Origin: Zongyangia gallinarum
Lineage (GTDB): Bacteria > Bacillota > Clostridia > Oscillospirales > Ruminococcaceae
Direction of reading: 5' to 3'
NCBI GenBank assembly: GCA_904419315.1
Contig: CAJFQY010000005.1
Location: forward strand, 1 to 64,000
Length of the DNA stretch: 64,000 nucleotides
Shown here in pieces: positions 35,147 to 44,517 of the stretch (positions are counted from its first letter, which is position 1; each line of letters begins with the position of its first letter). The notes below the pieces were generated by a model. That model did not search any database and was not told the origin of the DNA. It saw nothing but the letters and a program-made list of their open reading frames with translations. The position numbers and the translations under genes were made by a program.

Positions 35147-35841
35147 CAAAAGGCATCCTTTATGGTGTGGGCGTAGGGCCGGGAGATCCGGAACTTATGA
35201 CAGTCAAGGCGGTCAGGACGGTGGAGCGCTGTCCGGTGATTGCTTTGCCCCAGTCGGGACGGAGGGAATGTACCGCCTATGAAATTGCCAAAGAGGCGGT
35301 GCCAGCACTGGAAAAAAAGAAAAAACTATTGCTCTCTATGCCGATGACCCGGGACCAGGATACGCTGCTGGAGAGCTGGCGGGAAGCTGCTGATCAAATT
35401 GCCAGAAAGCTGGATTTGGGCCAAGATGTGGCATTTCTCACCCTAGGGGATCCTGCTGTCTACTCTACCTATCTTTATCTTCACCGGCTGGTGGAGAAGA
35501 TGGGCTATGAAGCTCGGATGATCCCTGGCGTCCCCTCCTTCTGCGCGGCTGCGGCCCGGCTGGGCTGGGGGCTCTGCGAAAACCGCCAGCCATTGCACAT
35601 TCTGCCGGCCTCTTACGACGGAACAGAAGAGGCCCTTTCCCTGCCGGGGACCAAGGTGCTGATGAAAGCGGGGAGCTGCGCTGCAGAAGTTATGGATGCA
35701 TTGGGGAAAAGGGGGCTGCGCTCCCGGACAGGGCTGGTGGTCAACTGTGGCATGGCGGGAGAAAAGGCCTATCAGAGCCTGGAAACAACACCAGAAGAAC
35801 AGGGATATTTTTCTTTATATATTGTCAAGGAGGAAGAATAG
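35143..35841 (+). CDS. cbiL: Cobalt-precorrin-2 C20-methyltransferase
   Basis: A 232-aa SAM-dependent tetrapyrrole methylase (TP_methylase fold). GVGVGPGDPELMTVKAV is the N-terminal glycine-rich loop, FLTLGDPAVYSTY the second motif and IPGVPSFCAAAARLG the third, all typical of CobI/CbiL. It makes cobalt-precorrin-3. Start ATG overlaps the cbiD stop, so translation is coupled. Confidence 0.92.
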   Translation: MTKGILYGVGVGPGDPELMTVKAVRTVERCPVIALPQSGRRECTAYEIAKEAVPALEKKKKLLLSMPMTRDQDTLLESWREAADQIARKLDLGQDVAFLTLGDPAVYSTYLYLHRLVEKMGYEARMIPGVPSFCAAAARLGWGLCENRQPLHILPASYDGTEEALSLPGTKVLMKAGSCAAEVMDALGKRGLRSRTGLVVNCGMAGEKAYQSLETTPEEQGYFSLYIVKEEE

Positions 35842-36597
35842 ATGGTACATTTTGTAGGAGCGGGGCCCGGCGCTGTGGATCTCATCACTGTGCGGGGGGC
35901 CCAATTGCTTTCCCAGGCGGATGTGGTCATCTATGCTGGCTCTCTGGTCAATCCCGACCTGCTCTCTTATGTAAAAGAGGGATGCGAAATCCACAACAGC
36001 GCCGGAATGACCCTGGAGGAGACCTTCTCCGTCATCTGTCAGGCGGAACAGGCGGGAAAAATGACGGTGCGTCTGCACACGGGAGACCCCAGTCTCTACG
36101 GGGCCATCGGGGAGCAAATGGCTTTGCTGCGCCAGGAGGGCATTCTCTTTGATGTGACGCCGGGGGTCAGCTCCTTTTGCGGGGCGGCGGCGGCGCTGCC
36201 CGCAGAATATACCCTGCCCGGCGTCTCTCAATCGGTGGTGATCACCCGGATGGCCGGACGTACTCCGGTGCCAGAGCGGGAGAGTGTGGCCTCCTTTGCG
36301 GCCCACGGCGCCACCATGGTGGTTTTTCTCAGTACAGGACTATTACCCCAGCTGCGCCAAGAGCTTTTGTCCGGCGGCTATGCTCCGGACACGCCGGCGG
36401 CCATCGTTTACAAAGCCACCTGGCCGGATGAAAAGGTCATCCGGGGCAGGGTGGATCAACTTCCCCAGATGGCGGAGGAAAACGGTATCACCAAGACGGC
36501 GCTGATTCTGGTGGGCGGCTTTTTGGAAGAGGACTTTCAGCGTTCCAAGCTCTATGATCCGGCCTTTGGCCATGAGTTCCGGGAGGCCGCCCGATGA
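35842..36597 (+). CDS. cbiF: Cobalt-precorrin-4 C11-methyltransferase
   Basis: A 251-aa tetrapyrrole methylase. FVGAGPGAVDLITVRGA, YAGSLVNPDLL, RLHTGDPSLYGAI and TPGVSSFCGAAAAL, followed by VVITRMAGRTPVPERE, match CbiF/CobM. It methylates C11. The ATG directly follows the cbiL stop, and the end overlaps cbiG by four bases. Confidence 0.93.
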   Translation: MVHFVGAGPGAVDLITVRGAQLLSQADVVIYAGSLVNPDLLSYVKEGCEIHNSAGMTLEETFSVICQAEQAGKMTVRLHTGDPSLYGAIGEQMALLRQEGILFDVTPGVSSFCGAAAALPAEYTLPGVSQSVVITRMAGRTPVPERESVASFAAHGATMVVFLSTGLLPQLRQELLSGGYAPDTPAAIVYKATWPDEKVIRGRVDQLPQMAEENGITKTALILVGGFLEEDFQRSKLYDPAFGHEFREAAR

Positions 36598-37637
36598 AGC
36601 TGTCTCTCATCGCATTTACCTCCCGAGGAGCGGCCCTAGGGGAAAGCATTTGCCAAAGACTTATCCAAAGCGGCCATGAATGCCAGGGCTTTCTCAAGAT
36701 GAAAAATAGGCCGCCGGAAAGCCGGCTTTCCCCGGTAAATATCCCCTGCAGCCAATGGGCGGGGGAGATGTTCCATCAGGTCCAAGGGCTTATTTTCGTA
36801 GGCGCCTGCGGCATCGCGGTGCGGGCCATCGCCCCTTGGGTAGCAGATAAGTCAGCCGATCCAGCGGTGGTGGCGGTGGATGAAAGCGGGCGCTTTTCCA
36901 TCGCCCTTCTCAGCGGACATTTGGGCGGCGCCAATCAGTTGGCCCGGCAGGTGGCCGGGATTACAGGGGGCATACCCGTCATCACCACAGCTACGGATCT
37001 CCGGGGTGTTTTTTCGGTAGATAGCTGGGCCAAAAGCCAGGGCTTGGCCATCGGGAGCCTTTCGGCGGCTAAAGCTGTATCGGCAGCTCTGCTGGCGGGA
37101 GAAACGGTGGGATTTCGCAGCGATTTTCCGGTTTTGTCCCCTTTGCCTTCTGGCCTTGTGGAGAGTAAAAGCGGCCCGCTTGGCATCCATATCACCTTGC
37201 GAAGGGAAGAAGCTCCCTTTGGGCAGACCTTGACCTTGGTGCCCAGGGCGGTGACTCTGGGGATCGGGTGCCGGCGAGGGACGCAGGCCTCCGCCATCGA
37301 AAGGCTGGCGGCCCAGGCATTGGAGGAAGCCGGGATATCCTGGCTTTGTGTCGAGAAGGTCTGCTCTATTGCCCAAAAGGCAGATGAAGGGGGAATTTTA
37401 GAGTTCTGTGGACGCCGGAATCTCCCCTTTTCCACCTTTTCCGCCGCCGAACTCATGGCGCTGGAGGGGGATTTTGCCCCATCGGCCTTTGTTGAGAAGA
37501 CGGTAGGGGCGGACAATGTCTGTGAGCGGGCGGCGGTCAAAGGCAGCGGCGGCAGGCTGTTCATCCAAAAACGGAGTTGTGACGGCGTTACGGTAGCCGC
37601 CGCTATCCGGGATATTCAAATTACCTTTGAGGAGTAA
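36594..37637 (+). CDS. cbiG: Cobalt-precorrin-5A hydrolase
   Basis: A 347-aa CbiG, which opens the delta-lactone and releases acetaldehyde. The N-terminal and central domain holds GACGIAVRAIAPWVADKS and LSGHLGGANQLA; the C-terminal domain starts near GIGCRRGTQASAIE. Family members are unique to the anaerobic route. The ATG overlaps the cbiF stop. Confidence 0.92.
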   Translation: MKLSLIAFTSRGAALGESICQRLIQSGHECQGFLKMKNRPPESRLSPVNIPCSQWAGEMFHQVQGLIFVGACGIAVRAIAPWVADKSADPAVVAVDESGRFSIALLSGHLGGANQLARQVAGITGGIPVITTATDLRGVFSVDSWAKSQGLAIGSLSAAKAVSAALLAGETVGFRSDFPVLSPLPSGLVESKSGPLGIHITLRREEAPFGQTLTLVPRAVTLGIGCRRGTQASAIERLAAQALEEAGISWLCVEKVCSIAQKADEGGILEFCGRRNLPFSTFSAAELMALEGDFAPSAFVEKTVGADNVCERAAVKGSGGRLFIQKRSCDGVTVAAAIRDIQITFEE

Positions 37638-37641
37638 ATCA

Positions 37642-38385
37642 ATGAAAATATCGGTAGTGGGCATGGGCCCAGGCAGTGAAAAAAAGATGACGCTGGAGGC
37701 CATGGACGCTTTGGAAGAATGCGATGCCATTGCGGGATACAGCGTGTATGTGAACCTAATCAAAGACCGGTTTCCCGGCAAGGAGATCATCACCACCCCC
37801 ATGCGCCGGGAGGAGGAGCGATGCCGTCTGGCGGTAGAAGCGGCTCTCTCCGGCAAACATGTGGTTATGGTGTCCAGCGGGGACGCTGGGGTATATGGCA
37901 TGGCGGCGCTGATTTATGAGGTGGCCCAGGACTATGATCCCATTGAAATCCAGGTGGTGCCCGGCGTTACGGCGGCTTGCAGCGGCGCCGCTCTGCTGGG
38001 AGCGCCGCTGACCCAGGACTTTGCCGTCATCAGCCTCAGCGATCTGCTCACCCCCTGGGAGAAAATCGAAAAGCGCCTGTCCTTTGCGGCCCAGGCGGAT
38101 TTTGTCCTCTGCCTTTATAACCCGGCCAGCCATCTGCGGCCTGACTATCTGCAGAGGGCATGCGATATCCTTTTGCGCTACCAGAAGCCGGAAACGGTCT
38201 GCGGTTTGGTGCAAAACATCGGCCGCCCTGGGGAACGGGCCCAGATCCTGACCCTGGAGCAGCTGAGAAACGCCGAGGCCGATATGTTCACCACCGTGTT
38301 TGTGGGCAGTTCCACCACCCGGGTAGTGGAGGGCAGGATGGTGACCCCCCGGGGTTATTTGCAGCGGGAAGGAAAGGAAGGCTAA
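37642..38385 (+). CDS. cbiH: Cobalt-precorrin-3B C17-methyltransferase
   Basis: A 247-aa ring-contracting tetrapyrrole methylase. VVGMGPGSEKKMTLEA, IAGYSVYV, SSGDAGVYGMAAL and VPGVTAACSGAALLGAPL are CbiH/CobJ marks. ATG 37642 has GAGGAG 7 bases upstream. It is not fused to a ferredoxin or CbiG-like domain as in some species. Confidence 0.93.
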   Translation: MKISVVGMGPGSEKKMTLEAMDALEECDAIAGYSVYVNLIKDRFPGKEIITTPMRREEERCRLAVEAALSGKHVVMVSSGDAGVYGMAALIYEVAQDYDPIEIQVVPGVTAACSGAALLGAPLTQDFAVISLSDLLTPWEKIEKRLSFAAQADFVLCLYNPASHLRPDYLQRACDILLRYQKPETVCGLVQNIGRPGERAQILTLEQLRNAEADMFTTVFVGSSTTRVVEGRMVTPRGYLQREGKEG

Positions 38386-38388
38386 GAA

Positions 38389-39153
38389 ATGGCAGGGATA
38401 CTCTTGTTTGGCGGCACAGAGGAAGGACATCGGCTGGCAGAAGAACTCTGCCGCCGTGGAGCACAGGTCACAGTCAGCGTGGCCACCGGCTATGGACGGG
38501 AGCTGCTACGGGATGTCCCCTGTACCCGGATTCTTGCCGGACGGCTGGGTGAAGAGGAGATGATAACCCTTCTGGGAGAGAATGATTTTTTCTGTGTCAT
38601 TGACGCGACCCATCCCTATGCTGTCGAGGTATCCCAAAGGATTCAAAACGCCTGCCAAAAGACAGAGACCCCCTGTCTGCGGCTGCTCCGCGAGGATGTG
38701 GAGATGCCCGGCTCTTTGGAGGTGGCAACGGCTGAAGAGGCAGCCCGGCATCTGGAAGAAACCCAAGGCAATATCCTGCTGACCACTGGAACCAAAGAGC
38801 TGCCGGCCTTTGCAAAGATTCCCCGCCAGCGGCTTTATCTGCGCGCGCTGCCAAGCGCAGAAGCGCTGGCGTCCGCCCGGGAGGCGAATCTGGAACCCAG
38901 CCATCTTTTTCTGATGCAGGGCCCCTTTTCCACAGAGCTCAACGCCGCAGTGATGAAAAGCTGGGATATTCGTATTTTGGTGACCAAGCGCTCGGGCAAA
39001 GCCGGGGGCTTTCCTGAAAAAATGGAAGCGGCCCGGCAAACGGGAGCACAAACTGTGGTCATCGGCCGTCCCTCGCGGGAGCGGGGGCTCAGTTGGGATG
39101 AGCTGATGGCGGTGCTGGAGGAAAGAAAATGGATCGGGGAGGAAGCAAGATGA
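38389..39153 (+). CDS. cobK: Precorrin-6A / cobalt-precorrin-6A reductase
   Basis: A 254-aa CobK/CbiJ, using NADPH to reduce the macrocycle. LLFGGTEEGHRLAEELC is the N-terminal nucleotide-binding loop; IDATHPYAVEVSQ and TTGTKEL follow, with VTKRSGKAGGFPEK near the C-terminus. The start lies 3 bases after cbiH, with GGAAGGAAGG upstream, and the 3' end overlaps cbiET. Confidence 0.9.
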   Translation: MAGILLFGGTEEGHRLAEELCRRGAQVTVSVATGYGRELLRDVPCTRILAGRLGEEEMITLLGENDFFCVIDATHPYAVEVSQRIQNACQKTETPCLRLLREDVEMPGSLEVATAEEAARHLEETQGNILLTTGTKELPAFAKIPRQRLYLRALPSAEALASAREANLEPSHLFLMQGPFSTELNAAVMKSWDIRILVTKRSGKAGGFPEKMEAARQTGAQTVVIGRPSRERGLSWDELMAVLEERKWIGEEAR

Positions 39154-40367
39154 AACGCCGTATTTATCTCATCGGCATGGGAATGGGCCGCCCTGAGAAT
39201 ATGACTATGGAAGCCCGTATGGCTTTGGAGCACAGCCAGTGCATCATCGGGGCAAAGCGGCTGGTCGATTCCTTGGAAGGCTTCACAGCGCCGAAAATAA
39301 GGGCTGCTCTTACCGACGAGGTGTGCGCCGCCATAGCGGAGAACCCGCAGTTCGACCCGGTTTCGGTGGTTTTTTCAGGGGATATCGGTTTTTACAGCGG
39401 TGCAGATGCCCTGCGCAAACGGATGGGAGAAGAGTATGCGCTCATCCCTTTGTGCGGCATCAGCAGCCCCGTCTATTTCTGCGGCAAATTGGGGCTTCCC
39501 TGGCAGGATGTGCATCTGGTCAGCGCCCACGGAAGGCAGGCAAATCCGGTGGGGGAGGTGCTCTGCCATGAAAGAGTGCTTTTTCTCACCGGCGGCCGCT
39601 GGAGGGCACAGGATATCTGTCGGGAACTTGTGAATTGGAAACTGGGCCAGTGCAAAATTTGGGTGGGAGAGCGGCTTTCCTATCCCGAGGAAAGGATAAC
39701 AGCAGGCAGGGCCCAGGAGCTGGCTGACCGGGAGTTTGACCCTTTGGCGGTCTTACTGGCCCAGTGGAAGGGCACAAAGCCGGTCAAAACCGTGCCAGGG
39801 CTGCCGGATGAGTTTTTCCTCCGGGGCAGCGTGCCCATGACAAAGTCAGAGGTGCGCAGTATCTGCCTGTCCAAGCTGCGGCTAGCGCCCGGAGATATTG
39901 TCTACGATATCGGCGCCGGCACCGGTTCGGTGGCCGTGGAATGCGCTATGGCGGCGCCCATGGGGTTTGTCTACGCGGTGGAGAAAAATCCGGAGGGCAT
40001 CTCCCTCATTCGGCAAAACCGGGAAAAGTCGGGGACATGGAACCTCAAAGCTGTGGAGGGGACAGCGCCCCAGGCGCTCAGCGGGCTGCCCACCCCTGAC
40101 AAGGCTTTTATCGGAGGCAGCAGCGGCAATCTGAAAGAAATCCTGATCCTTTTACAGGAGAAAAATCCTGAGGTCAGGGTGGTTTTGACCGCCATCACCT
40201 TAGAGACGGTGGGCAAAGCTCTAAAAGCTTTGGCAGAGCTTCCCTTTGATGAGGCGGAGATTGTGCAGATAGGCGTTTCCAAGGCCAAAAAGGCGGGAAA
40301 TTCTCACATGATGATGGGGCAGAACCCCGTGTTTGTCATCACAGCCCAGGGCCTGGCTCATCCATGA
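39150..40367 (+). CDS. cbiET: Bifunctional cobalt-precorrin-7 C5-methyltransferase / cobalt-precorrin-6B C15-methyltransferase
   Basis: A 405-aa fusion. Residues 1 to about 200 form the CbiE tetrapyrrole methylase (IGMGMGRPENMT, VVFSGDIGFYSGA). From about 210 comes CbiT, a Rossmann SAM methyltransferase with VYDIGAGTGSVAVECA, that also decarboxylates C12. The order equals CobL. ATG 39150 has GGGAGGAAG upstream and overlaps the cobK stop (ATGA). Confidence 0.93.
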   Translation: MKRRIYLIGMGMGRPENMTMEARMALEHSQCIIGAKRLVDSLEGFTAPKIRAALTDEVCAAIAENPQFDPVSVVFSGDIGFYSGADALRKRMGEEYALIPLCGISSPVYFCGKLGLPWQDVHLVSAHGRQANPVGEVLCHERVLFLTGGRWRAQDICRELVNWKLGQCKIWVGERLSYPEERITAGRAQELADREFDPLAVLLAQWKGTKPVKTVPGLPDEFFLRGSVPMTKSEVRSICLSKLRLAPGDIVYDIGAGTGSVAVECAMAAPMGFVYAVEKNPEGISLIRQNREKSGTWNLKAVEGTAPQALSGLPTPDKAFIGGSSGNLKEILILLQEKNPEVRVVLTAITLETVGKALKALAELPFDEAEIVQIGVSKAKKAGNSHMMMGQNPVFVITAQGLAHP

Positions 40368-40381
40368 AAGGAGGCAGGGCG

Positions 40382-41755
40382 ATGCAGGTCAAACGGATTC
40401 CTAGGATCATGATCGCGGCAGCTTCCAGCGGGTCGGGAAAGACTACCCTAACCTGTGGACTGCTGCAGGCCCTTTTATCCCAGGGGCTTTCTGTCTCCTC
40501 CTTCAAATGCGGGCCCGATTACATTGATCCCATGTTTCACCGCAAGGTCATCGGCGCAACCTCGGGCAATCTGGACCTGTTTCTCCTGGGGGAAGCAGGG
40601 GTAAAACGGTGCCTGGGAGAAAATGGAGGGGAAACCGACATCGCTGTGCTGGAAGGCGTCATGGGCTATTATGACGGCATAGGGCTTACTACCCGCTCCA
40701 GCAGCTATGAGGTGGCCTGCGTGACGAAAACCCCGGTGATCCTGCTCGTTGACTGCAAGGGGATGTCCCTTTCGGTGGCGGCCCTGGTGTCGGGCTTTGC
40801 AAGATTTCGGGAGGACAGCGGCATCGTAGGAGTGATCTTAAACCGCCTGTCCCCAGCGCTGTATCCCCAGCTTAAGGACGAGGTGGAAAGGGAGACCGGC
40901 GTGGCGGTTTTGGGCTATCTGCCAAAGCTTGCGGACTGTGCCCTCGAGAGCCGGCACCTGGGCCTTGTCACCGCCGACGAGGTGGAGAACCTGCGGGAAA
41001 AGCTGGCTTGTCTGGGAAAAGCCCTTTCCCAGACGGTGGATGTAAAAGGCATCCTGCGACTGGCGGCCCAGGCCCCGCCCCTTTGCTGGGAGGAAATCCC
41101 CCAAGTGTTGGCGGCGCCGGTCTCCATTGGGGTGGCAAGGGACAGGGCCTTTTGCTTTTACTATGAAGACGCCCTGGATTGTCTGACTCGGATGGGGGCG
41201 AAATTGGTCCCCTTTTCTCCCCTGGAGGATAAGGCCCTGCCTCAAGGAATCAGCGGGTTCATCCTAGGCGGTGGATATCCGGAGCTTTATGCCCAGAAGC
41301 TTTCTCAAAACGCCTCTATGCGGGGAAGTATCCGCCATGCGATAGAAAATGGCATGCCCTGTATTGCCGAGTGCGGAGGCTTTCTCTATCTGGGAGAGTC
41401 ACTGACCGGAGAGGACGGGGAGGAATATCCTATGGCGGGGGTCCTCCCCGGCCGAGGCTTTCCCACGGGACGGCTGCGGCGGTTTGGTTATCAGACTTTG
41501 GTTTCTCATGAGGACAGCCTGCTGCTGGGGAAGGGAGAATCCCTTCCCGCCCATGAGTTTCACTATTATGACAGCACTGATAATGGCCGGGGCTGTACGG
41601 CCTATAAGGCGTCCCGGCAGGCAAGCTGGGAGTGTATTCGCGCCTCCGACACCCTGTTTGCCGGTTTTCCCCACATCCATCTAGGCGGAAATCCGGATAC
41701 AGCCCGACGCTTTTTGGAAAGATGCGCTGCATTTGAAAAGAGGAGCAAGATATGA
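40382..41755 (+). CDS. cbiA: Cobyrinate a,c-diamide synthase
   Basis: A 457-aa ATP- and glutamine-dependent amidase (CobB/CbiA). The N-terminal P-loop ASSGSGKTTL is followed by CGPDYIDPMFH and LEGVMGYYDG. The C-terminal class I glutaminase domain has the Cys nucleophile in AECGGFLYL and the His in HEFHYYDS/PHIHLGGNP. ATG 40382 is chosen because AAAGGAGG lies 7 bases upstream; an earlier ATG at 40364 overlaps cbiET. Confidence 0.93.
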   Translation: MQVKRIPRIMIAAASSGSGKTTLTCGLLQALLSQGLSVSSFKCGPDYIDPMFHRKVIGATSGNLDLFLLGEAGVKRCLGENGGETDIAVLEGVMGYYDGIGLTTRSSSYEVACVTKTPVILLVDCKGMSLSVAALVSGFARFREDSGIVGVILNRLSPALYPQLKDEVERETGVAVLGYLPKLADCALESRHLGLVTADEVENLREKLACLGKALSQTVDVKGILRLAAQAPPLCWEEIPQVLAAPVSIGVARDRAFCFYYEDALDCLTRMGAKLVPFSPLEDKALPQGISGFILGGGYPELYAQKLSQNASMRGSIRHAIENGMPCIAECGGFLYLGESLTGEDGEEYPMAGVLPGRGFPTGRLRRFGYQTLVSHEDSLLLGKGESLPAHEFHYYDSTDNGRGCTAYKASRQASWECIRASDTLFAGFPHIHLGGNPDTARRFLERCAAFEKRSKI

Positions 41756-42813
41756 TGTTAGAACAGACCCTGAAACAGATTACACCCTTGGATGAAAAGG
41801 CCATGTCAGCGGCTAGGCGCCGGTGGGATAGTATTGCAAAGCCACTGCACAGTTTAGGGCTTTTGGAAGACGCCGTGGTGAAGATCGCCGGCATGACGGG
41901 CAGCGCCCGGATCGAGCTTCAAAAGCGTGGCGTCATCGTCATGTGCGGGGACAACGGCGTAGTGGAAGAAGGGGTCACCCAGACGGATAGCTCGGTGACG
42001 GCCATCGTCACCGAGAATATGTGTACCGGCCAGACCAGTGTCTGCAAGATGGCCAAGGCGGCGGGCGCCCAGGTGTTTCCTGTAGATATCGGTGTCAGCC
42101 GGCCGGTGGAGGGCCAGGGACTCATCCAGGCCAAGGTGATGGTGGGGACCCATAACATGACCCAAGGCCCTGCCATGACGAGAGCCCAGGCGGTACAAGC
42201 CATCGAGACCGGCATCCGATTGGCAAAGGAATGCGGTGCGAATGGCTACCGCATCCTGGCCACAGGGGAGATGGGAATCGGCAACACCACTACCAGCGCC
42301 GCAGTGGCATCGGTGCTGTTGCACCGCCCTGTAGAAGAGATGACCGGCCGGGGAGCAGGGCTATCCGACCAGGGGCTGCGGAGAAAAAAGGATGCGATTC
42401 GCCGGGCCATTGCCCTCAACCATCCCGATCCCAGCGACCCTCTGGATGTTCTTGCTAAGGTGGGAGGGCTGGATCTGGCAGGACTTTGCGGCGTATTCTT
42501 AGGGGGAGCGGCCTGCCGTATCCCCGTGCTTATCGACGGATTTATTTCTGGGGTGGCCGCCCTTGCGGCGGCGAAGCTTTGCCCGGACGCCGCCGGCTAT
42601 ATGCTGGCCTCCCATGTCTCCAAGGAACCGGCGGCCCATCTGGTACTGGAAGAACTGGGGCTTTTCCCCTTCCTTACCGCGAACATGTGCTTGGGAGAGG
42701 GAACCGGCGCTGTGGCGGCTCTGCCCATCCTGGATATGGCCCTGGCCGTGTATGAGGGGATGAGCACCTTTGAGGACATTGCGGTGGAGGCTTATCAGCC
42801 TTTATCCGAGTAG
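41752..42813 (+). CDS. cobT: Nicotinate-nucleotide-dimethylbenzimidazole phosphoribosyltransferase
   Basis: A 353-aa CobT, activating the lower ligand as alpha-ribazole phosphate. KPLHSLGLLED, MCGDNGVVEEGVTQ, the ATGEMGIGNTTTSAA loop, and the catalytic Glu in MCLGEGTGA near the C-terminus are present. It starts at an ATG overlapping the cbiA stop. No bza or bluB gene for base synthesis is near, so the base is presumably imported or scavenged. Confidence 0.94.
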   Translation: MMLEQTLKQITPLDEKAMSAARRRWDSIAKPLHSLGLLEDAVVKIAGMTGSARIELQKRGVIVMCGDNGVVEEGVTQTDSSVTAIVTENMCTGQTSVCKMAKAAGAQVFPVDIGVSRPVEGQGLIQAKVMVGTHNMTQGPAMTRAQAVQAIETGIRLAKECGANGYRILATGEMGIGNTTTSAAVASVLLHRPVEEMTGRGAGLSDQGLRRKKDAIRRAIALNHPDPSDPLDVLAKVGGLDLAGLCGVFLGGAACRIPVLIDGFISGVAALAAAKLCPDAAGYMLASHVSKEPAAHLVLEELGLFPFLTANMCLGEGTGAVAALPILDMALAVYEGMSTFEDIAVEAYQPLSE

Positions 42814-42822
42814 GAGGAAACT

Positions 42823-43350
42823 ATGCTGACCATGATCATTGGCGGCGCCGGAAGCGGAAAATCTCAGTATGGGGAGGAGCTGCTTCAAAACTGCGGCTGC
42901 GAAAGAAAAATTTACATCGCCACCATGCTGCCCACAGGGGAGGAAGGTCAACAGCGGATCCTGCGCCACCGGGCCCAGCGGGCGGGAAAAGGTTTTGAAA
43001 CTATAGAGTGCTTTACCTCGCTGGCAAAACTTCGCCTTCCAGCAGGGTGCGGGGCGCTGTTAGAGTGCGTGGGGAATCTGGCGGCCAATGAGCTCTACTC
43101 CCCCCAGGGCGCGGGGAATCTGGCGGCAGAGGCCATCACATCTGGGGTGGAAAACCTTTGCCGCCAGGCAAAAGAGGTTATAGTGGTCACAAACGATGTC
43201 TTTTCTGACGGAATCGACTATGATGAGGGTACCGAAGCCTATCTGCGGGTGATGTCCCAGGTCCATGCCTGGCTGGCCCGGCGGGCCGATCAGGTGGCAG
43301 AGGTCGTCTGCGGTATCCCCATCATCCACAAGGGAGGGGAGAAACAGTGA
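42823..43350 (+). CDS. cobU: Adenosylcobinamide kinase / adenosylcobinamide-phosphate guanylyltransferase
   Basis: A 175-aa CobU. P-loop GGAGSGKSQYGEEL, then IATMLPTGEEGQQRILRHR with the histidine used for GMP transfer, ECVGNLAANE, VTNDVFSDGI and VVCGIPIIHKGG at the end. It is complete, unlike the shorter homologue at 44125. It prepares the nucleotide loop donor for CobS. Confidence 0.92.
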   Translation: MLTMIIGGAGSGKSQYGEELLQNCGCERKIYIATMLPTGEEGQQRILRHRAQRAGKGFETIECFTSLAKLRLPAGCGALLECVGNLAANELYSPQGAGNLAAEAITSGVENLCRQAKEVIVVTNDVFSDGIDYDEGTEAYLRVMSQVHAWLARRADQVAEVVCGIPIIHKGGEKQ

Positions 43351-44111
43351 AGAATCTTTGGGACTGTTTGGTGGTGGCATTTTCCACCTACAGCGCCATC
43401 CCCATGCCCCAGGTTCAGTGGAGCCAGAGAAATATGCGCTACGCCATGTGCTTTTTCCCTCTCATCGGACTCATTATCGGGGCGCTGCTTTTGGGATGGG
43501 CACAGCTTCGGAACCTGGTAGGCATCGGTCCTCTGCTTTTTGGCGCAGTGGCCACAGTGCTGCCCCTTCTCGTCACAGGGGGCATCCACCTCGACGGCTT
43601 TTGCGATACCTGTGACGCCTTAGGTTCCCACCAGCCTCGAGAAAAGAAGCTGGAAATCCTCAAAGACTCCCATGCGGGGGCCTTTGCCCTCATGGGCTGC
43701 GGCGCCTACCTGCTCCTCTCCCTAGGGCTGTGGAGCGAGATGGAGATATATTTCCCCCAGCTTGGCGTCGTGGCTTTAGGATTTGTCCTGTCCCGGTGCC
43801 TCAGCGGGCTTTCGGTGGTCACCTTCCCCTGCGCGAGCCGGGGATTGCTGGCGGCGTTTTCCCAAAGCGCCCAGAAGAAAAGGGTGGCGGCGGTGATGCT
43901 CTGCCTGATCGTTCTCTGCGCTGCCGGCATGCTTTTGCTGGATCCCTTAACAGGCGCATTGGCACTACTCGGCAGCGGCGGATGCTTTCTTTATTATTTT
44001 GTGATGAGCCGCCGTCAGTTTGGCGGCATTACCGGGGACCTTGCAGGCTATTTTTTGCAGCTTTGCGAAATTGTGATATTAGCGGCGGTGATCATCGCCC
44101 AAAAGCTCTGA
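43347..44111 (+). CDS. cobS: Adenosylcobinamide-GDP ribazoletransferase (cobalamin synthase)
   Basis: A 254-aa polytopic membrane enzyme joining alpha-ribazole and AdoCbi-GDP. FSTYSAIPMP, GGIHLDGFCDTCDALG (metal-binding Asp residues) and KDSHAGAFAL are family marks, and about six membrane helices follow. GTG 43347 is the start, with GGGAGGGG upstream, and overlaps cobU. Confidence 0.93.
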   Translation: MKNLWDCLVVAFSTYSAIPMPQVQWSQRNMRYAMCFFPLIGLIIGALLLGWAQLRNLVGIGPLLFGAVATVLPLLVTGGIHLDGFCDTCDALGSHQPREKKLEILKDSHAGAFALMGCGAYLLLSLGLWSEMEIYFPQLGVVALGFVLSRCLSGLSVVTFPCASRGLLAAFSQSAQKKRVAAVMLCLIVLCAAGMLLLDPLTGALALLGSGGCFLYYFVMSRRQFGGITGDLAGYFLQLCEIVILAAVIIAQKL

Positions 44112-44124
44112 AGGAGGAAGTGGA

Positions 44125-44517
44125 ATGCGTCTGATTGTGGGAGGCAGGGGCCAGGGAAAGCGGGCTTATGCCCTTCAGCTTGTCGGCTGCGGGGAAGAGG
44201 ATGTAGTGGATGGGGGAGACTGCTCCCTTCAGGATATCTGCCGCTGCCGGATTTTTGACGGGCTTCACCGGTGGGTGCGCCGGGAGCTGGAAGCAGGACG
44301 GGATCCGTGGCCGGCACTTGTGGAAGCTATGGAGAGCAATCCGGATATGGTCATCCTCTGCGATGAAGTTGGCTGCGGAATTGTGCCCATAGAACCTTTC
44401 CAGCGCCAGTGGCGGGAGGAAACCGGACGGATTTGCTGTAAGCTGGCCCAGCCGGCCCGGCAGGTACAGCGGGTATACTGTGGCATTGCCGCCACCCTCA
44501 AGGAGGAGAAGCGTTGA
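44125..44517 (+). CDS. Short CobU-like protein, degenerate P-loop
   Basis: A 130-aa protein clearly related to CobU: GGRGQGKRAYALQL at the N-terminus and CDEVGCGIVPIEPFQRQWREE with VYCGIA near the C-terminus match the ends of the family. The P-loop has Arg where Ser/Thr is expected (GKR), and the middle segment with the guanylylation histidine is absent. It may bind nucleotide without transfer, or act as a partner of CobU or CobS. It lies between cobS and cobC, so it is likely to be a maintained component. Confidence 0.75.
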   Translation: MRLIVGGRGQGKRAYALQLVGCGEEDVVDGGDCSLQDICRCRIFDGLHRWVRRELEAGRDPWPALVEAMESNPDMVILCDEVGCGIVPIEPFQRQWREETGRICCKLAQPARQVQRVYCGIAATLKEEKR

